Positions 28,578-37,908 of a DNA stretch of 64,000 nt are shown one piece after another. Positions within the stretch are counted from its first letter, which is position 1. Each line of letters begins with the position of its first letter. The notes beneath the pieces were generated by a model that did not search any database, had not been told where the DNA came from, and was given only the letters and a program-made list of their open reading frames with translations. Origin of the DNA: JAOPZW01 sp963789015 (GTDB lineage: Bacteria > Actinomycetota > Thermoleophilia > Solirubrobacterales > Solirubrobacteraceae); contig CAWBIU010000004.1 of assembly GCA_963789015.1 (NCBI GenBank), forward strand, positions 1,098,947 to 1,162,946, written 5' to 3'. The translations under genes were made by a program, and so were the position numbers.

Positions 28578-29791
28578 ATGGGTCCCGGGAAACGTCCCAA
28601 CCGGGGCGATAATCGGCCGGTGATCAGGGATCCGACGGGCCACGTGTACCGCCTGTCCGGCGCGCGATCGGACACCTGGTACGCGAAGTACCGGCTGCCG
28701 GACGGCCGCCAGGTCAAGAAGCGCATCGGGCCGGCGTGGACGTCGCGCGGGCGCCCGGCCGCCGGCTTCTACACGAAGCGCACGGCCGAGGCGTGGCTGC
28801 GCGACCTGCTCGACGAGGCGCGCCGCGGCACGCTGCCCGGGATGGTCCGCACCGGCGCGACGTTCGCCGACGCGGCGGCCGAGTACCTGCGCTGGATCGA
28901 GCACGACCGCGCCCGCAAGCCGTCGACCGTGCGCGACTACCACTCGATCATCAAGGCGCACCTCCTCCCCGCCTTCGGCGACGATGCGCCTCGAGGACAT
29001 CACGACCGAGGGCGTCGAGCGCTGGGCCGCCGGCCTGACCGCCGGCGGGCGGATGAACAACCGCACGAAGCTCAAGATCCTGACCGTGCTCCACGGCGTC
29101 ATGAAGCGCGCCCGGCGCGTCTGGAAGCTGCCGCGCAACCCGGTGACCGACGTCGAGAAGCCGGTCCAGACCCACCGCACCGACATCGACGTCTTCTCGC
29201 CCGAGGACGTCATGGCGCTCGTCCGCGCCGCCGCCTCCGAGCAGGACGCCGCGATCTACCTGACCGCCGCGTTCACGGGCCTGCGCCGCGGCGAGCTCGT
29301 CGCGCTGCGCTGGCGCGACGTCGACTTCGCCCGCCGGCACGTCCGCGTGACCGCGAGCTACACCGAGCGCTCGCTGACGACGCCGAAGTCCGGCAAGGTC
29401 CGCTCGGTGCCGCTGGCGCCGGTCGTCGCCGAGGAGCTCGCGCGTCTCGGCCAGCGCGAGCGAGTTCACCGGCGAGGACGACCTCGTCTTCCCCGGCATC
29501 GCCGGCACCTACCTCGACGCCTCGGCGCTGTATCGCCGCTACAAGGCCGCGCTGCAGCGCGCCGGGCTCCGGGACCTCCGCTTCCACGACCTGCGCCACA
29601 CGTTCGGCACGCAGGTCATCGGGAACCCGCGCGTGTCGATCCTGCAGCTCAAGGAGTGGATGGGCCACGCGGACATCGACACGACGATGAAGTACCTGCA
29701 CTTCGCTCCGCGGGCCGGCGATGCCGACCTCGTCGCGGAAGCGTTCGCCGGAGACGCGCTGGCCACGCCGCTACGCCTTGCGGCGAGCTGA
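28578..29791 (+). CDS. Tyrosine recombinase/phage-type integrase, frameshifted twice
   Basis: About 403 residues over three frames joined at about 28982 and 29458. The N-terminal arm-binding region (DTWYAKYRLPDGRQVKKRIG) is followed by a SAM-like core-binding domain (TFADAAAEYLRWIEHDRARKPS) and the catalytic domain. Catalytic residues: Arg in FTGLRRGELVALRW, Lys in the TPKSGK turn, HxxR in HDLRHTFGT, His in WMGHADI and Tyr in TTMKYLHF. All are kept. It lies directly 3' of a tRNA gene, a usual attachment site, so it probably belongs to an integrated element entering here. A GTG at about 28620 is an alternative start. Confidence 0.85.
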
Positions 29792-30175
29792 TGGACGCTG
29801 ACTGCGCCCGCAGCCCGCATCCGGCGAAGGTCCGCACCGGTGGCCCGACCGCTGGTTGTCTGAGCTGCACTCCGGTCGCCACGGAGTACCCTGTCGTCCG
29901 CGCTCCTGAGCTGTCGCCGGGCGTCGTACGGCGCGAGCGTCTCCCAGCCGAACGTAGCCCTGCGGGCATTGTCGGCCGTGCGACACGGTGCTGCATGGCG
30001 GCCGCTCCTCGCGCAAGCGCGAGTGGGCTTCGCGCGCGCTAACTGACGCTCGCCTGAGACATTGCGTGCCCCGATGCGAAGCGCCCCGGGCGCTCTCGGT
30101 AGGTGCACGGAGTTGGGGACCTGTCCAGACGACGCTTGCTTACGACTCCATCTCACACAGCAGCCTTTCGGTCAC
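29792..30175. other. Non-coding stretch between integrase and IS256-family element
   Basis: No frame with convincing protein features was found, and no RNA gene or strong hairpin was recognised. Codon use in the short frames is not like the neighbours. It may be the decayed remainder of the integrated element. Confidence 0.4.
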
Positions 30176-31576
30176 GTCCCTAGTGTTGGTGTAGGAGCAG
30201 GTCGGACGGATCGGATGTAGGTCCGGCCACCGCGGCGCTCATGATCGTCGGACTTCTCAGGGTTCGACGAAAGGAGGCCGGCAGTGGCCGGTCGGGACAG
30301 GATGACGATCGAGGAGGTCGTCCGGCAGGTGCTGCGCGAGGAGCACGGTGACGTGATCCGAGAGTCCGTGCGGGCGGTCGCTCGTGAGCTGATGGAGGCC
30401 GAGGTGTCCGAGCTGATCGGCGCCTCCCACGGGGAGCGCACCGAGGATCGGGCGACGCATCGCAACGGCTATCGGTCGCGGCGGTGGGACACGAGGGCCG
30501 GTGAGATCGAGCTGCAGATCCCCAGGATCCGTCAGGGCAGCTACTTCCCGTCGTTCCTGCAGCCCAGGAAGCGATCCGAGCAGGCGCTGGTGAGCGTGGT
30601 GCAGCAGGCGTATGTCTGCGGCGTCTCCACGCGCCGCGTCGACCAGCTCGTCGAGAGCCTCGGACTGCGGATCTCCAAGTCCGAGGTCAGCCGCATCGCC
30701 GGCTTGCTCGATGAGCAGGTCACGGCGTTTCGTGAGCGTCCGTTGGAGGGCCGCTATCCGTATCTGTTCGTCGACGCGAAGGTCGAGAAGGTCCGCGACG
30801 GCGGTCGTGTCGCGCGCAAGTGCGTTGTCGTCGCGCACGCTGTCCACGAGACGGGCCGCCGCGAGATCATCGGCCTGGACGTCGGCGCCGCGGAGACCGA
30901 GGCGTTCTGGCGCGAGTTCCTCAGAAGCCTGGTCGCGCGCGGCCTGATCGGCGTCGAGCTGGCCATCAGCGACGCCCATCCCGGCCTGAAAGCCGCGCTC
31001 GCAACCGTGCTCGGGGCGCCGTGGCAGCGCTGCACCGTGCACTTCCTCCGCGATCTGCGTGGCCACGTCCGCCGCGACCAGCATGACGCGCTCGGCGCGA
31101 TCATCCGCCAGATCTTCACCGCGCCGGACGCCGAGCAGGCCCGCGAGCGCCTGCGCGACGCCGTCGGCCAGCTCGAGCGCCGGCTGCCGAAGATCGCCGC
31201 GCTGCTCGAAGAAGCCGAGCCCGACGTGCTCGCCTTCTTCGCCTTCCCGGCCGAGCACTGGCCCAAGATCAGATCGACGAACCCGCTTGAGCGCTTCAAC
31301 CGCGAGATCGGACGCAGAACCGATGTCGTCGGGATCTTCCCCGACGACGCCGCGCTGATCCGGCTCGTCTCGATGCTCGCGATCGAGGCCAATGATGAGT
31401 GGCTCGTCGGGCGCAGCTACATCAGCCAGAAGTCGATGGCGACTCTGAGCGAAAGCGCACGCGAGAAGGAAACCTCTCTCGACAACAATGACAAGGAGGC
31501 CCAGCTCATCGCCGCCTGACCCACGCAGGCATCACCGACGAGCAGAGCGACGAACTCCTACACCACGTCCCGGGAC
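30176..31576 (+). mobile_element. IS256-family insertion sequence, copy A
   Basis: About 1.4 kb containing one transposase gene. The ends are imperfect 22-bp inverted repeats: left GTCCCTAGTGTTGGTGTAGG, right (reverse complement) GTCCCGGGACGTGGTGTAGG, sharing GTCCC and GGTGTAGGAG. Copy B at 62583-63998 has the same ends in inverted orientation. No clear 8-9 bp target duplication could be picked out, so the exact outer boundary is uncertain by a few bases. Confidence 0.75.
30284..31519 (+). CDS. IS256-family (mutator-type) transposase
   Basis: 411 residues. The DDE triad is visible: Asp in PYLFVDAKVEKV, Asp in LAISDAHPGLKAAL and Glu in STNPLERFNREIGRR. The family C/H motif WQRCTVHFLRD lies between them. 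It starts at GTG 30284 after AAAGGAGG. About 85-90% identical to copy B over most of its length but with an unrelated last 25 residues (SMATLSESAREKETSLDNN), so the two are not recent duplicates of each other. Frame intact, so it may still be active. Confidence 0.93.
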   Translation: MAGRDRMTIEEVVRQVLREEHGDVIRESVRAVARELMEAEVSELIGASHGERTEDRATHRNGYRSRRWDTRAGEIELQIPRIRQGSYFPSFLQPRKRSEQALVSVVQQAYVCGVSTRRVDQLVESLGLRISKSEVSRIAGLLDEQVTAFRERPLEGRYPYLFVDAKVEKVRDGGRVARKCVVVAHAVHETGRREIIGLDVGAAETEAFWREFLRSLVARGLIGVELAISDAHPGLKAALATVLGAPWQRCTVHFLRDLRGHVRRDQHDALGAIIRQIFTAPDAEQARERLRDAVGQLERRLPKIAALLEEAEPDVLAFFAFPAEHWPKIRSTNPLERFNREIGRRTDVVGIFPDDAALIRLVSMLAIEANDEWLVGRSYISQKSMATLSESAREKETSLDNNDKEAQLIAA

Positions 31577-31890
31577 TTGACGCACGTCACCTGGCTGGGA
31601 CGCGTCTCGTGCCATCCGGATGCGGGCGACGCAGGTCGCTTGTGCATTCGCGCGAAGCGAGTGCGCGGGACAGGGTCCCGCCCGCTCCTCATTGTCCGAA
31701 GGAGCAGCTCACACGGGCTAGTGCTAGTGCGGACTGCCCCTGACACGCGCGATCGCGGAGTGCGCGGGGGCACGCCGGCGCCTTATGCGTCGACGCTGTC
31801 GCAAAGGGCCGCTCGTGATCGGGCCGGTGACAGGGCGACCTCGGTAACGATCCGCGGGTTCAGCAGTGCTGGTCCAACGCCGCGGCCCAC
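31577..31890. other. Non-coding stretch downstream of IS256 copy A
   Basis: Holds no supported gene. It separates the insertion sequence from the end of the DUF262 gene at 31891. No terminator hairpin was recognised for either side. Confidence 0.4.
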
Positions 31891-34201
31891 TCAGAGGCCG
31901 GCCGCGATCATCTCCTTTAGAATCTGCGCACCCTTCACGACCCGGTCTTCGGCGTCCACTGGCCCACGTTCGCGCTCGACCTGATTCAGCGCGATCACGA
32001 GTTCGCCTCCCTCCTCGACCACGTCATCGCGCTGCCGCATCAGGGCGACGAACTCGGCGCCGGATGGATCCGGCGACTGAACGCGAACGGCGATGTCCGT
32101 CTCGGTCAGGCGCAGCCGTGATCCGCTCCGCGCGAGGCGCAACGACCGCGGCTCGTCGCCGTAGAACGGGTCATACCCGTAGAACCAAGGTTCCTCGACT
32201 GCGTCCTCGTCTACCCCGCTCTCCAGCCAGATCGCGTACAGGTACGGGTCGCGGTAGTAGCTGTTCAGCCGTCTCCTTCGCAGCATGATGAGCGAGTAGC
32301 CGAGCTCCCCGGCAGCGGCGTAGTAGATGCCGGACGCGCCTTCACGCATGCCGTCGTACTTGACCAGGTAGTAGCGCCAGTCGAGTCGCTTCGACGCCGC
32401 TCTCTCGCTCAGCCATGTGTCACTGAGGCCGGCCAGGCACGAGTCCGCGGGCTCGTCGGAGCCGGCGACGTGGTCGAGGAGCTCTCCCAGCACCTCGCGC
32501 GTCGACTGAATGTTGTCCCGGCCGGTTCCCGTCAGCAGGCGTCGCCAGGCGCCCTCCTGATCGGTGGAGCCGCTGCCGAACTGAAACGCCTCGTGGCTGC
32601 GGAGCCGCCGCTGGTACTCGCCACAGGCCAGCAGGGCGCCGGTCGCCAAGCGCCAGTTGCCGGCATCCGAAAAGACGGCGTCGAAGGCCTCCGCGCGAGC
32701 TTCGAACGTAGCGGGATCAAGCTCGAAAGACTGCAGCGAGCCGCGCAGGATCGAGTTGTCCTCGAGCCGGGTCAGAGCCGGCTCCAACTCCGGATGCTGC
32801 TCGACGAAGGCGCCCTTGAGGCGTTCGTCCTCGACCTGCGCCTGGTTGAAGGTGGCAACCCCGTCCAGGGTCCCCTCGAGCACGACCAGGCGAAGGTCCT
32901 CGAGCAGCTTCGGCATGTTCTGGCGCCGAACCTCGTCGTCGGACGCGGCGATCAAGTTCCGCAGGACCCGCAGGCGCCGCGGAAAGTCGGCGGTCTGCTC
33001 GATCAGGTGCAACAGCACCGCGTAGAGCAGGAGGCTCTCGGCCAGGCCGAAGATCCTGTTGCGCCCGATCGTGCTGCCGAAGGTTCGGCAGCACAACTCG
33101 AACAGATTTGGGCTGACGTTCTCGCCGAACAGCACCACCTGGCCTGGCTCCCGACTGGCCGGCGCCGTCTTGTCGGACCTGGCGAAGAGGGCCTGGAACG
33201 TGGCCTGCGCATGGTCCGTGCTCTCCCAAACGTCGAAGACAGCTGCAGAGGAACTCGAAGTGGGTCCCGGCGCTCTCGTTGCCGGCGCCGAAAAGCTGCC
33301 TCGGTGCGGGGGGCGAGCGGACCGTCCTCGATCCGGCCCTCGCGCCACTCGCAGATCTCGGTGATGAAGCCGAGGTAGCGCATGAACTCGTCGTCGACGA
33401 GGTTGTCGCCGCCGTGGAACGGCCAGAGGAGATCCGACCACTCGCCGTCGATCTTGTGGGCAAAACGTTCGGCGCGGTGCCGCGTCCGCGTCCGCAAGGG
33501 TCTTCTCGAACCGCGCCTTGAAGTTCTCGAACGGCGTCAGCGGCTTGCCGCGCGAGTTCATCTTGATGTACAGGTCCTCGCCCGAGCCCATGTCCTCGAT
33601 GGGCAGCAGGTGGAAGGAGATCGCCGGCGCCGCACGGTCCGTGAGCCGTGCCCAGGCTGCGTCGAGGTCGTCGCCGGCGAACCGCTCGTCGATCGCGTCG
33701 ATGACCGTCAGCATCGAGCTGGATCGTCGGATCGTTGGTCCAGGTGTGGAGGTACCAGGGCTGATCGGTGATCCAATCGGACGGGCGCCCCGCGTCAGCC
33801 GGGAGGGCGCTGGTCGACGAGGCGCTCGCAGAACAGGCGCGCGCTCGGCCGGGTGGCGTAGGAGAAGTGTGTCCAGCCGTGATCGCGGTCGAGCTGGTTG
33901 GTGCGAGCGGCGAGATACCAGTGCAGCAGAAAGAGCGTGGTCAGCCGCTGCTGGCCGTCGAGCGGTCGCAGGGTCTCGTCCTCGACCTCGCCGTAGACGA
34001 AGTCGAGGCCGACAGCGTCGCCGCCGGTCACGGCGTCGCGCAGGACGTCGAGGAAGGCGCCCGGATCTCGTTGACGGCCGGGTCCGTGCGCCCCTGGGCG
34101 TAGTCGCGCTGGATGAGCGGGATCTCGATCCGCTTGATTGGCGGAGCGTCCTCGGGCAGGGCCTCGAACAGCGAGTCGAACGAAGTCGGGTAGCCCTTCA
34201 C
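31891..34201 (-). pseudogene. DUF262 (GmrSD N-terminal family) protein, second gene of the pair; multiple frameshifts
   Basis: GTG 34201 overlaps the stop of the preceding DUF262-HNH gene (GTGA). Pieces in order: FDSLFEALPEDAPPIKRIEI with PLIQRDYAQGR; FLDVLRDAVTGG and LDGQQRLTTLFLLHWYLA; LYIKMNSRGKPLTPFENFKA; HKIDGEWSDLLWPFHGGDNL; then a long intact C-terminal half with GENVSPNLFELCC and a novel tail (YYRDPYLYAIWLESG ... VVKGAQILKEMIAAGL). QRDYxQGR, DGQQR and the NSRGKPLTxFE motif define the DUF262 NTPase/ParB-like fold of GmrSD restriction systems. No HNH motif follows. At least five frame changes (about 34060, 33800, 33722, 33490, 33260) exceed the window's background rate, so the gene is probably dead. 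Confidence 0.7.
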
Positions 34202-35706
34202 GACGACACCTCCTCCTGCAGCAGGTACGGCGCCGAGAACCGCCTCGAGGGCCGTCGAGGTAGCCCTCGCGGTCCTGCTGACCCCAGAAGTGGATCTGCT
34301 GGCCCTCGGCCTCGGTGTAGTACTTGAGGAACACGTTGCGCGTGCAGACCGGGATGTAGGACCCTCGCGGTCGAGGCGCAGGATCTCGCGGCGCTTGACC
34401 TCGAACACGGAGTTGCTGAGCGCGCTGTTGTCGCCGCCGTCGAGCAGCGCGAGGTTGGCGATCGAGTCGACGTCGTCGTTGTCGGAGTCGCCGGCCTGTG
34501 TGAAGCAGCTCCGTCAGTTCGCGTTCGAGCGGCCGGAAGCTCTCCTCCGAGATGTCTTCCAGCGCCGTCGTCGATTCGCTCGCTCGAGCGCCGTCCCGCT
34601 TCGCCGGCGTCGAGGTCGGGGAGCCCGTCCAAGGCGTCGCGGTGCAGTCGCAACCACTCCTCCCACTGCTCGGCCCGGTTGAGCCGCTCGGCGTTCTGCG
34701 CATGGATGTGCTCCAGCGACCAGGAGCCGGATGCGTAGGCGCTGAACGAGTAGCGCTCGGATGAATGCTGCATGCGGCGCACGGTCTCCACGTTCATCAG
34801 CAGCAGAACCGACGGCGTCTTCTTCGGCCTCGTAGGTGAGATCGCCGAGGCCGGCTGCCGAGAGGTCGAGGTCGCTGCGGATGCGCTCGTCGAGCGCCCC
34901 TTCGAAGCTGCTCTTCGTCTGTCCATCCGCGAGCTGGACCAGCTGGCGGAAGGTGTGCCGGCCGGCGGCGACCAGGTAGCCGATCTTGTGGAAGAGGTCG
35001 CGGTTGTCGTACCAGCCGAGCACCAGCGCGTGCAGGTCGACGACCCGGTCCCACACGTCCTGAGGCGAGTCCTCGATCTCCGAACGGAGGGTCTCGAAGG
35101 TGTGGAACAGCGGCCGCTCGCGCCCGGTCCCTCGTCGGAGTCCATGTCGGCGAGCGTGTCCAGGAGCAGGCTGATGTGGGTCGGCTCCTGCGCGGCCTTG
35201 CCGGTGGCGAAGGCCCAGACCTCCGGCGCGCGGAGATCTCGCTCGACCACGTCCCAGTGGGCGGCGATCTCGTGCGAGCGGTCGGTGTCGCCCGCGGCTG
35301 CTGCCGGCTCGGGAGAGGAGCAGGGCCTTGACCAGCTCGGCATCGGTCAGCGGGATCCGGCCGATGTTCAGCCGGGTGAAGAGCGCGGTCGAGTCGAGGT
35401 CGGCCGGCGCCTGGTACCAGATCACGCGAACAGAATCGAAGAGGTAGCCGTAGAGCTGGTTGGCGACGTGCTGCCTGCGGTGCTCGAAACGCTCGAACCA
35501 GGCATCGATGCACTGGTATGCCTCGCAGATGTGGAAGAAGTCGATGTTCTCCTGGCTTCGCGCCTCATCGGGACTCTCGAGGTAGGCCTGGCTGCTCGGC
35601 CGGGTCTCGTACTCGAGCGAGAAGGTCGGCCCAGTGCCCTGCAGCCCTTGATCGTGCATGTACTTGAGGATCAGGTAGAGCGTGGTCAGGCGCTGCTGGC
35701 CATCGA

Positions 35707-36791
35707 CTAGTGTCGTGAGTCGTTGATTCGCTCGCAGTAGCGGGCGAGCGATTCGAGGATCTGGTCGGCGGTTTTGGTCCAGACGTAGGGGCGGGGGTCG
35801 TCGTTCCAGGTCTTGATCCAGGCGCGGATGTCGGTATTGAGGGCCTGGACGGATCGGTGCGCGCCGCGCTTGAGCAGCTTGCTGGTGAGTTCGCCGAACC
35901 AACGCTCGACGAGGTTGAGCCAGGAGGCGCTGGTTGGGGTGAAGTGCAAGACGAAGCGGGGGTGCGCGGCGAGCCAGCGCTGGATCGCCGGCGTCTTGTG
36001 CGTCGAGCTGTTGTCGAGCACGAGGTGAACGTCGAGGCCGGCCGGGACCTCGCGTTCGATCGACTGCAGGAACTGCTTGAACTCGATTGCGCGATGGCGT
36101 GAATGCAGCGCGCCGAAGACCTTGCCGGTCGTGAGGTCCAGCGCGGCATACAGGCTCGACGTCCCGGCGCGCTTGTAGTCGTGGGTAGCGCGTTCGGGGT
36201 GCCGGGGAGCATCGGCAGGATCGGGGCGGTCCGATCGAGCGCCTGGATCTGGGACTTCTCGTCGACGCAGAGCACGACCGCGCGCTCGGGCGGGTTGAGA
36301 TAGATCCCGACGACATCGTGGAGCTTCTCGACGAAGAACGGGTCCTTGGAGAGCTTGAAGGTGTCCTGACGGTGCGGTTGCAGCCCGAATGCCCGCCAGA
36401 TCCGCGACACCGCGGTCTGGGTGAGGCCGACCTCGCGAGCCATCGACCGCGTGGACCAGTGCGTCGCGTCCTTGGGCGTCATCTCCAGCGTCTTGGTGAT
36501 CACCGCATCGACCTGCTCATCGGTGATCGTCCGCGGCCGACCCGGCCGCGGCTCGTCGGTCAGCCCGTCCAAACGATGCGCAGCGAACCGCGAGCGCCAC
36601 TTCGCCGCCATCGCGCGGTTGACCTCAAGCCGCGCGGCGATTTCGGTGTTCGTGAGACCTTCGGCCGCGAGCAGCACGATCCGCGACCGCAACGCGAGCG
36701 CCTGAGCGCTCGTCCTGCGTCGAGTCCACGCCTCCAACTGCAGACGCTCCCCGTCAGATAACTCGATGGCAACGGCAACGTTCGGTGGCAT
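35707..36791 (-). pseudogene. IS630-family transposase, one frameshift
   Basis: About 361 residues over two frames. N-terminal helix-turn-helix (TNTEIAARLEVNRAMAAKWR) with the linker LTDEPRPGRPRTI, a second HTH (LTQTAVSRIWRAFGLQP), then the DDE domain: Asp in VVLCVDEKSQIQAL, Asp in HLVLDNSSTHKTP and Glu in LNLVERWFGELTS. A lost base at about 36200 (CCCGGCACCCCGAACGC) separates the first Asp from the rest. The terminal stop TAG is completed by the duplicated TA and flanking G. An ATG at 36800 is an alternative start. Confidence 0.82.
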
Positions 36792-36835
36792 AACCCCCAC
36801 ATTCCCGCTGCCACCGATTTAACGCCTCACGACAC
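35710..36835 (-). mobile_element. IS630-family insertion sequence in the DUF262-HNH gene
   Basis: Perfect 13-bp terminal repeats CTAGTGTCGTGAG (35707-35719) and CTCACGACACTAG (36826-36838). The CTAG ends contain the duplicated TA target typical of IS630/Tc1 elements, so the element is 35710-36835 (1126 bp) between TA copies at 35708-35709 and 36836-36837. It was inserted in CTA-GTC codons of the host gene just before the DGQQR motif. Confidence 0.88.
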
Positions 36836-37154
36836 TAGCTCCCACTTTCCGTCGGGCCTCAACTTGACCACGACCGGCTGCAGGTAGTACGGCTCGCCGC
36901 CGCTCCCGTGCACGTCATCGAGGAGTTCAGCTGGTCTGGGCGGCGGTCCCCCGGTGACGACCAACCTCGGTAGTTCCCCACCGGTACCCGCGCTGATACG
37001 CCGGCACGAAGAGGGCGACTTGAATATCGCCGACCAGCCTCGGCTCCAACAGCGCTCCTGTCCTGTCAACCGTCACTGCATCGAACGTTATCCGTGGCGC
37101 CCGGATCATTGTGGCGTGGACGGCGCGAGCGCCGTTCGGCGCCAACCTTGGGGC

Positions 37155-37547
37155 CGCCACCGCGCGATCGAGTTCAAGCAGTTCCTGGCCACCCTTGACC
37201 GCCAGGTCCCCGCCCAGCTCGACGTCCATCTCGTGCTCGACAACAGCAGCACGCACAAGACGCCGGCGATCCAGCGCTGGCTGGCCGCACACCCGCGCTT
37301 CGTCTTGCACTTCACCCCGACCAGCGCGTCGTGGCTGAACCTCGTCGAGCGCTGGTTCGCCGAACTGACCAGCAAACAGCTACGCCGCGGTACGCACCGA
37401 TCCGTCCGCCAACTCAACGCCGACATCCGCGCCTGGATCGACACCTGGAACGACGACCCCAACCCCTTCGTCTGGACCAAGACCGCCGACCAGATCCTCG
37501 ACTCGATCGCCCGCTACTGCGAACGAATTAACGAATCACGACACTAG
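37155..37547 (+). pseudogene. Truncated IS630-family element (C-terminal transposase half)
   Basis: About 130 codons, from HRAIEFKQFLATLDRQVP to CERINESRH, homologous to the last third of the intact-ended copy but with about 13 differences in 103 residues, so a distinct copy. The right end CACGACACTAG is present; the left end and the N-terminal 60% of the gene are missing. It lies in the opposite orientation to the full copy and begins 46 bases upstream of the DUF262-HNH start, where that gene's promoter would be. Confidence 0.75.
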
Positions 37548-37908
37548 GCAGAAGCGGGCCCGCGTGCCGAGATGGCCATCGGTGATCAACGGCAGATGCG
37601 GCTAGCCGAGCATGCTCTCGGGCGTTCGCATCTACGCCGCTAGTCGGTATCGCTGGACAATCTGCGCGTCGCTCCGAGGGACGAATCGGGCCACCGCGAG
37701 GACACCCGCGTCGATATCGCGCTGAGAGGGAAGCAGGCGTCCTAGATCTAGATCGCCGCAGGCACGAATCCGGGTCCCGCAGGGCTACCTCATGCGCATC
37801 GAAGACGCGCGCTTTCGTCCGTTCACTGCTCCCTTTCGCGCGAAGGAGCAGCGGCTTCTTGGGCATGCGGTGCGGGCGTCACGGCCTGGGAGATCCCAGG
37901 ACCACTTC
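37548..37908. other. Non-coding stretch with a 60-bp repeat unit
   Basis: No supported gene. Holds the 60-bp repeat described separately (37633-37692). The rest shows no recognisable structure. Confidence 0.4.
37633..37692 (-). repeat. 60-bp repeat, copy 1 (also at 40486-40545)
   Basis: Matches 53 of 60 bases of the sequence at 40486-40545 in the same orientation. On the minus strand both copies read ARFVP-(R/W)-SDAQIVQRYRLAA and then stop, so this looks like the duplicated end of an old coding region. The two copies bracket the YihY-type gene and the IS110 element. Confidence 0.6.

Larger units (their letters stand above)
34198..37109 (-). pseudogene. GmrSD-like DUF262-DUF1524 (HNH) restriction protein, split by an IS630 element and frameshifted
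   Basis: From ATG 37109: IRAPRITFDAVTVDRTGALL, LVGDIQVALFVPAYQRGYRW, then ELLDDVHGSGGEPYYLQPVV and GKWELV, where the insertion sequence interrupts. Beyond it the frame resumes VDGQQRLTTLYLILKYM, LFTRLNIGRIPLTDAELVKA, and a C-terminal DUF1524 domain with SLEHIHAQ, NLALLDGGDNSALSNSVFEV and KRREIL, the His and Asn ligands of an HNH nuclease. Family members such as GmrSD restrict modified (glucosylated hydroxymethyl or phosphorothioate) DNA using an NTP-dependent DUF262. Removing the 1126-bp element restores W-E-L-V-D-G-Q-Q-R-L exactly. About eight other frame changes are present, so the gene is inactive here. Confidence 0.72.

Noticed and set aside
30160..31600. Target-site duplication of IS256 copy A
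   Set aside because: The bases outside the two ends (CTTTCG side and GCACGTCA side) do not match over 8-9 bases, so no duplication is reported.
36103..36303. Plus-strand open frames in the IS630 element
   Set aside because: They are antisense shadows of the transposase, which has a full DDE triad on the minus strand.
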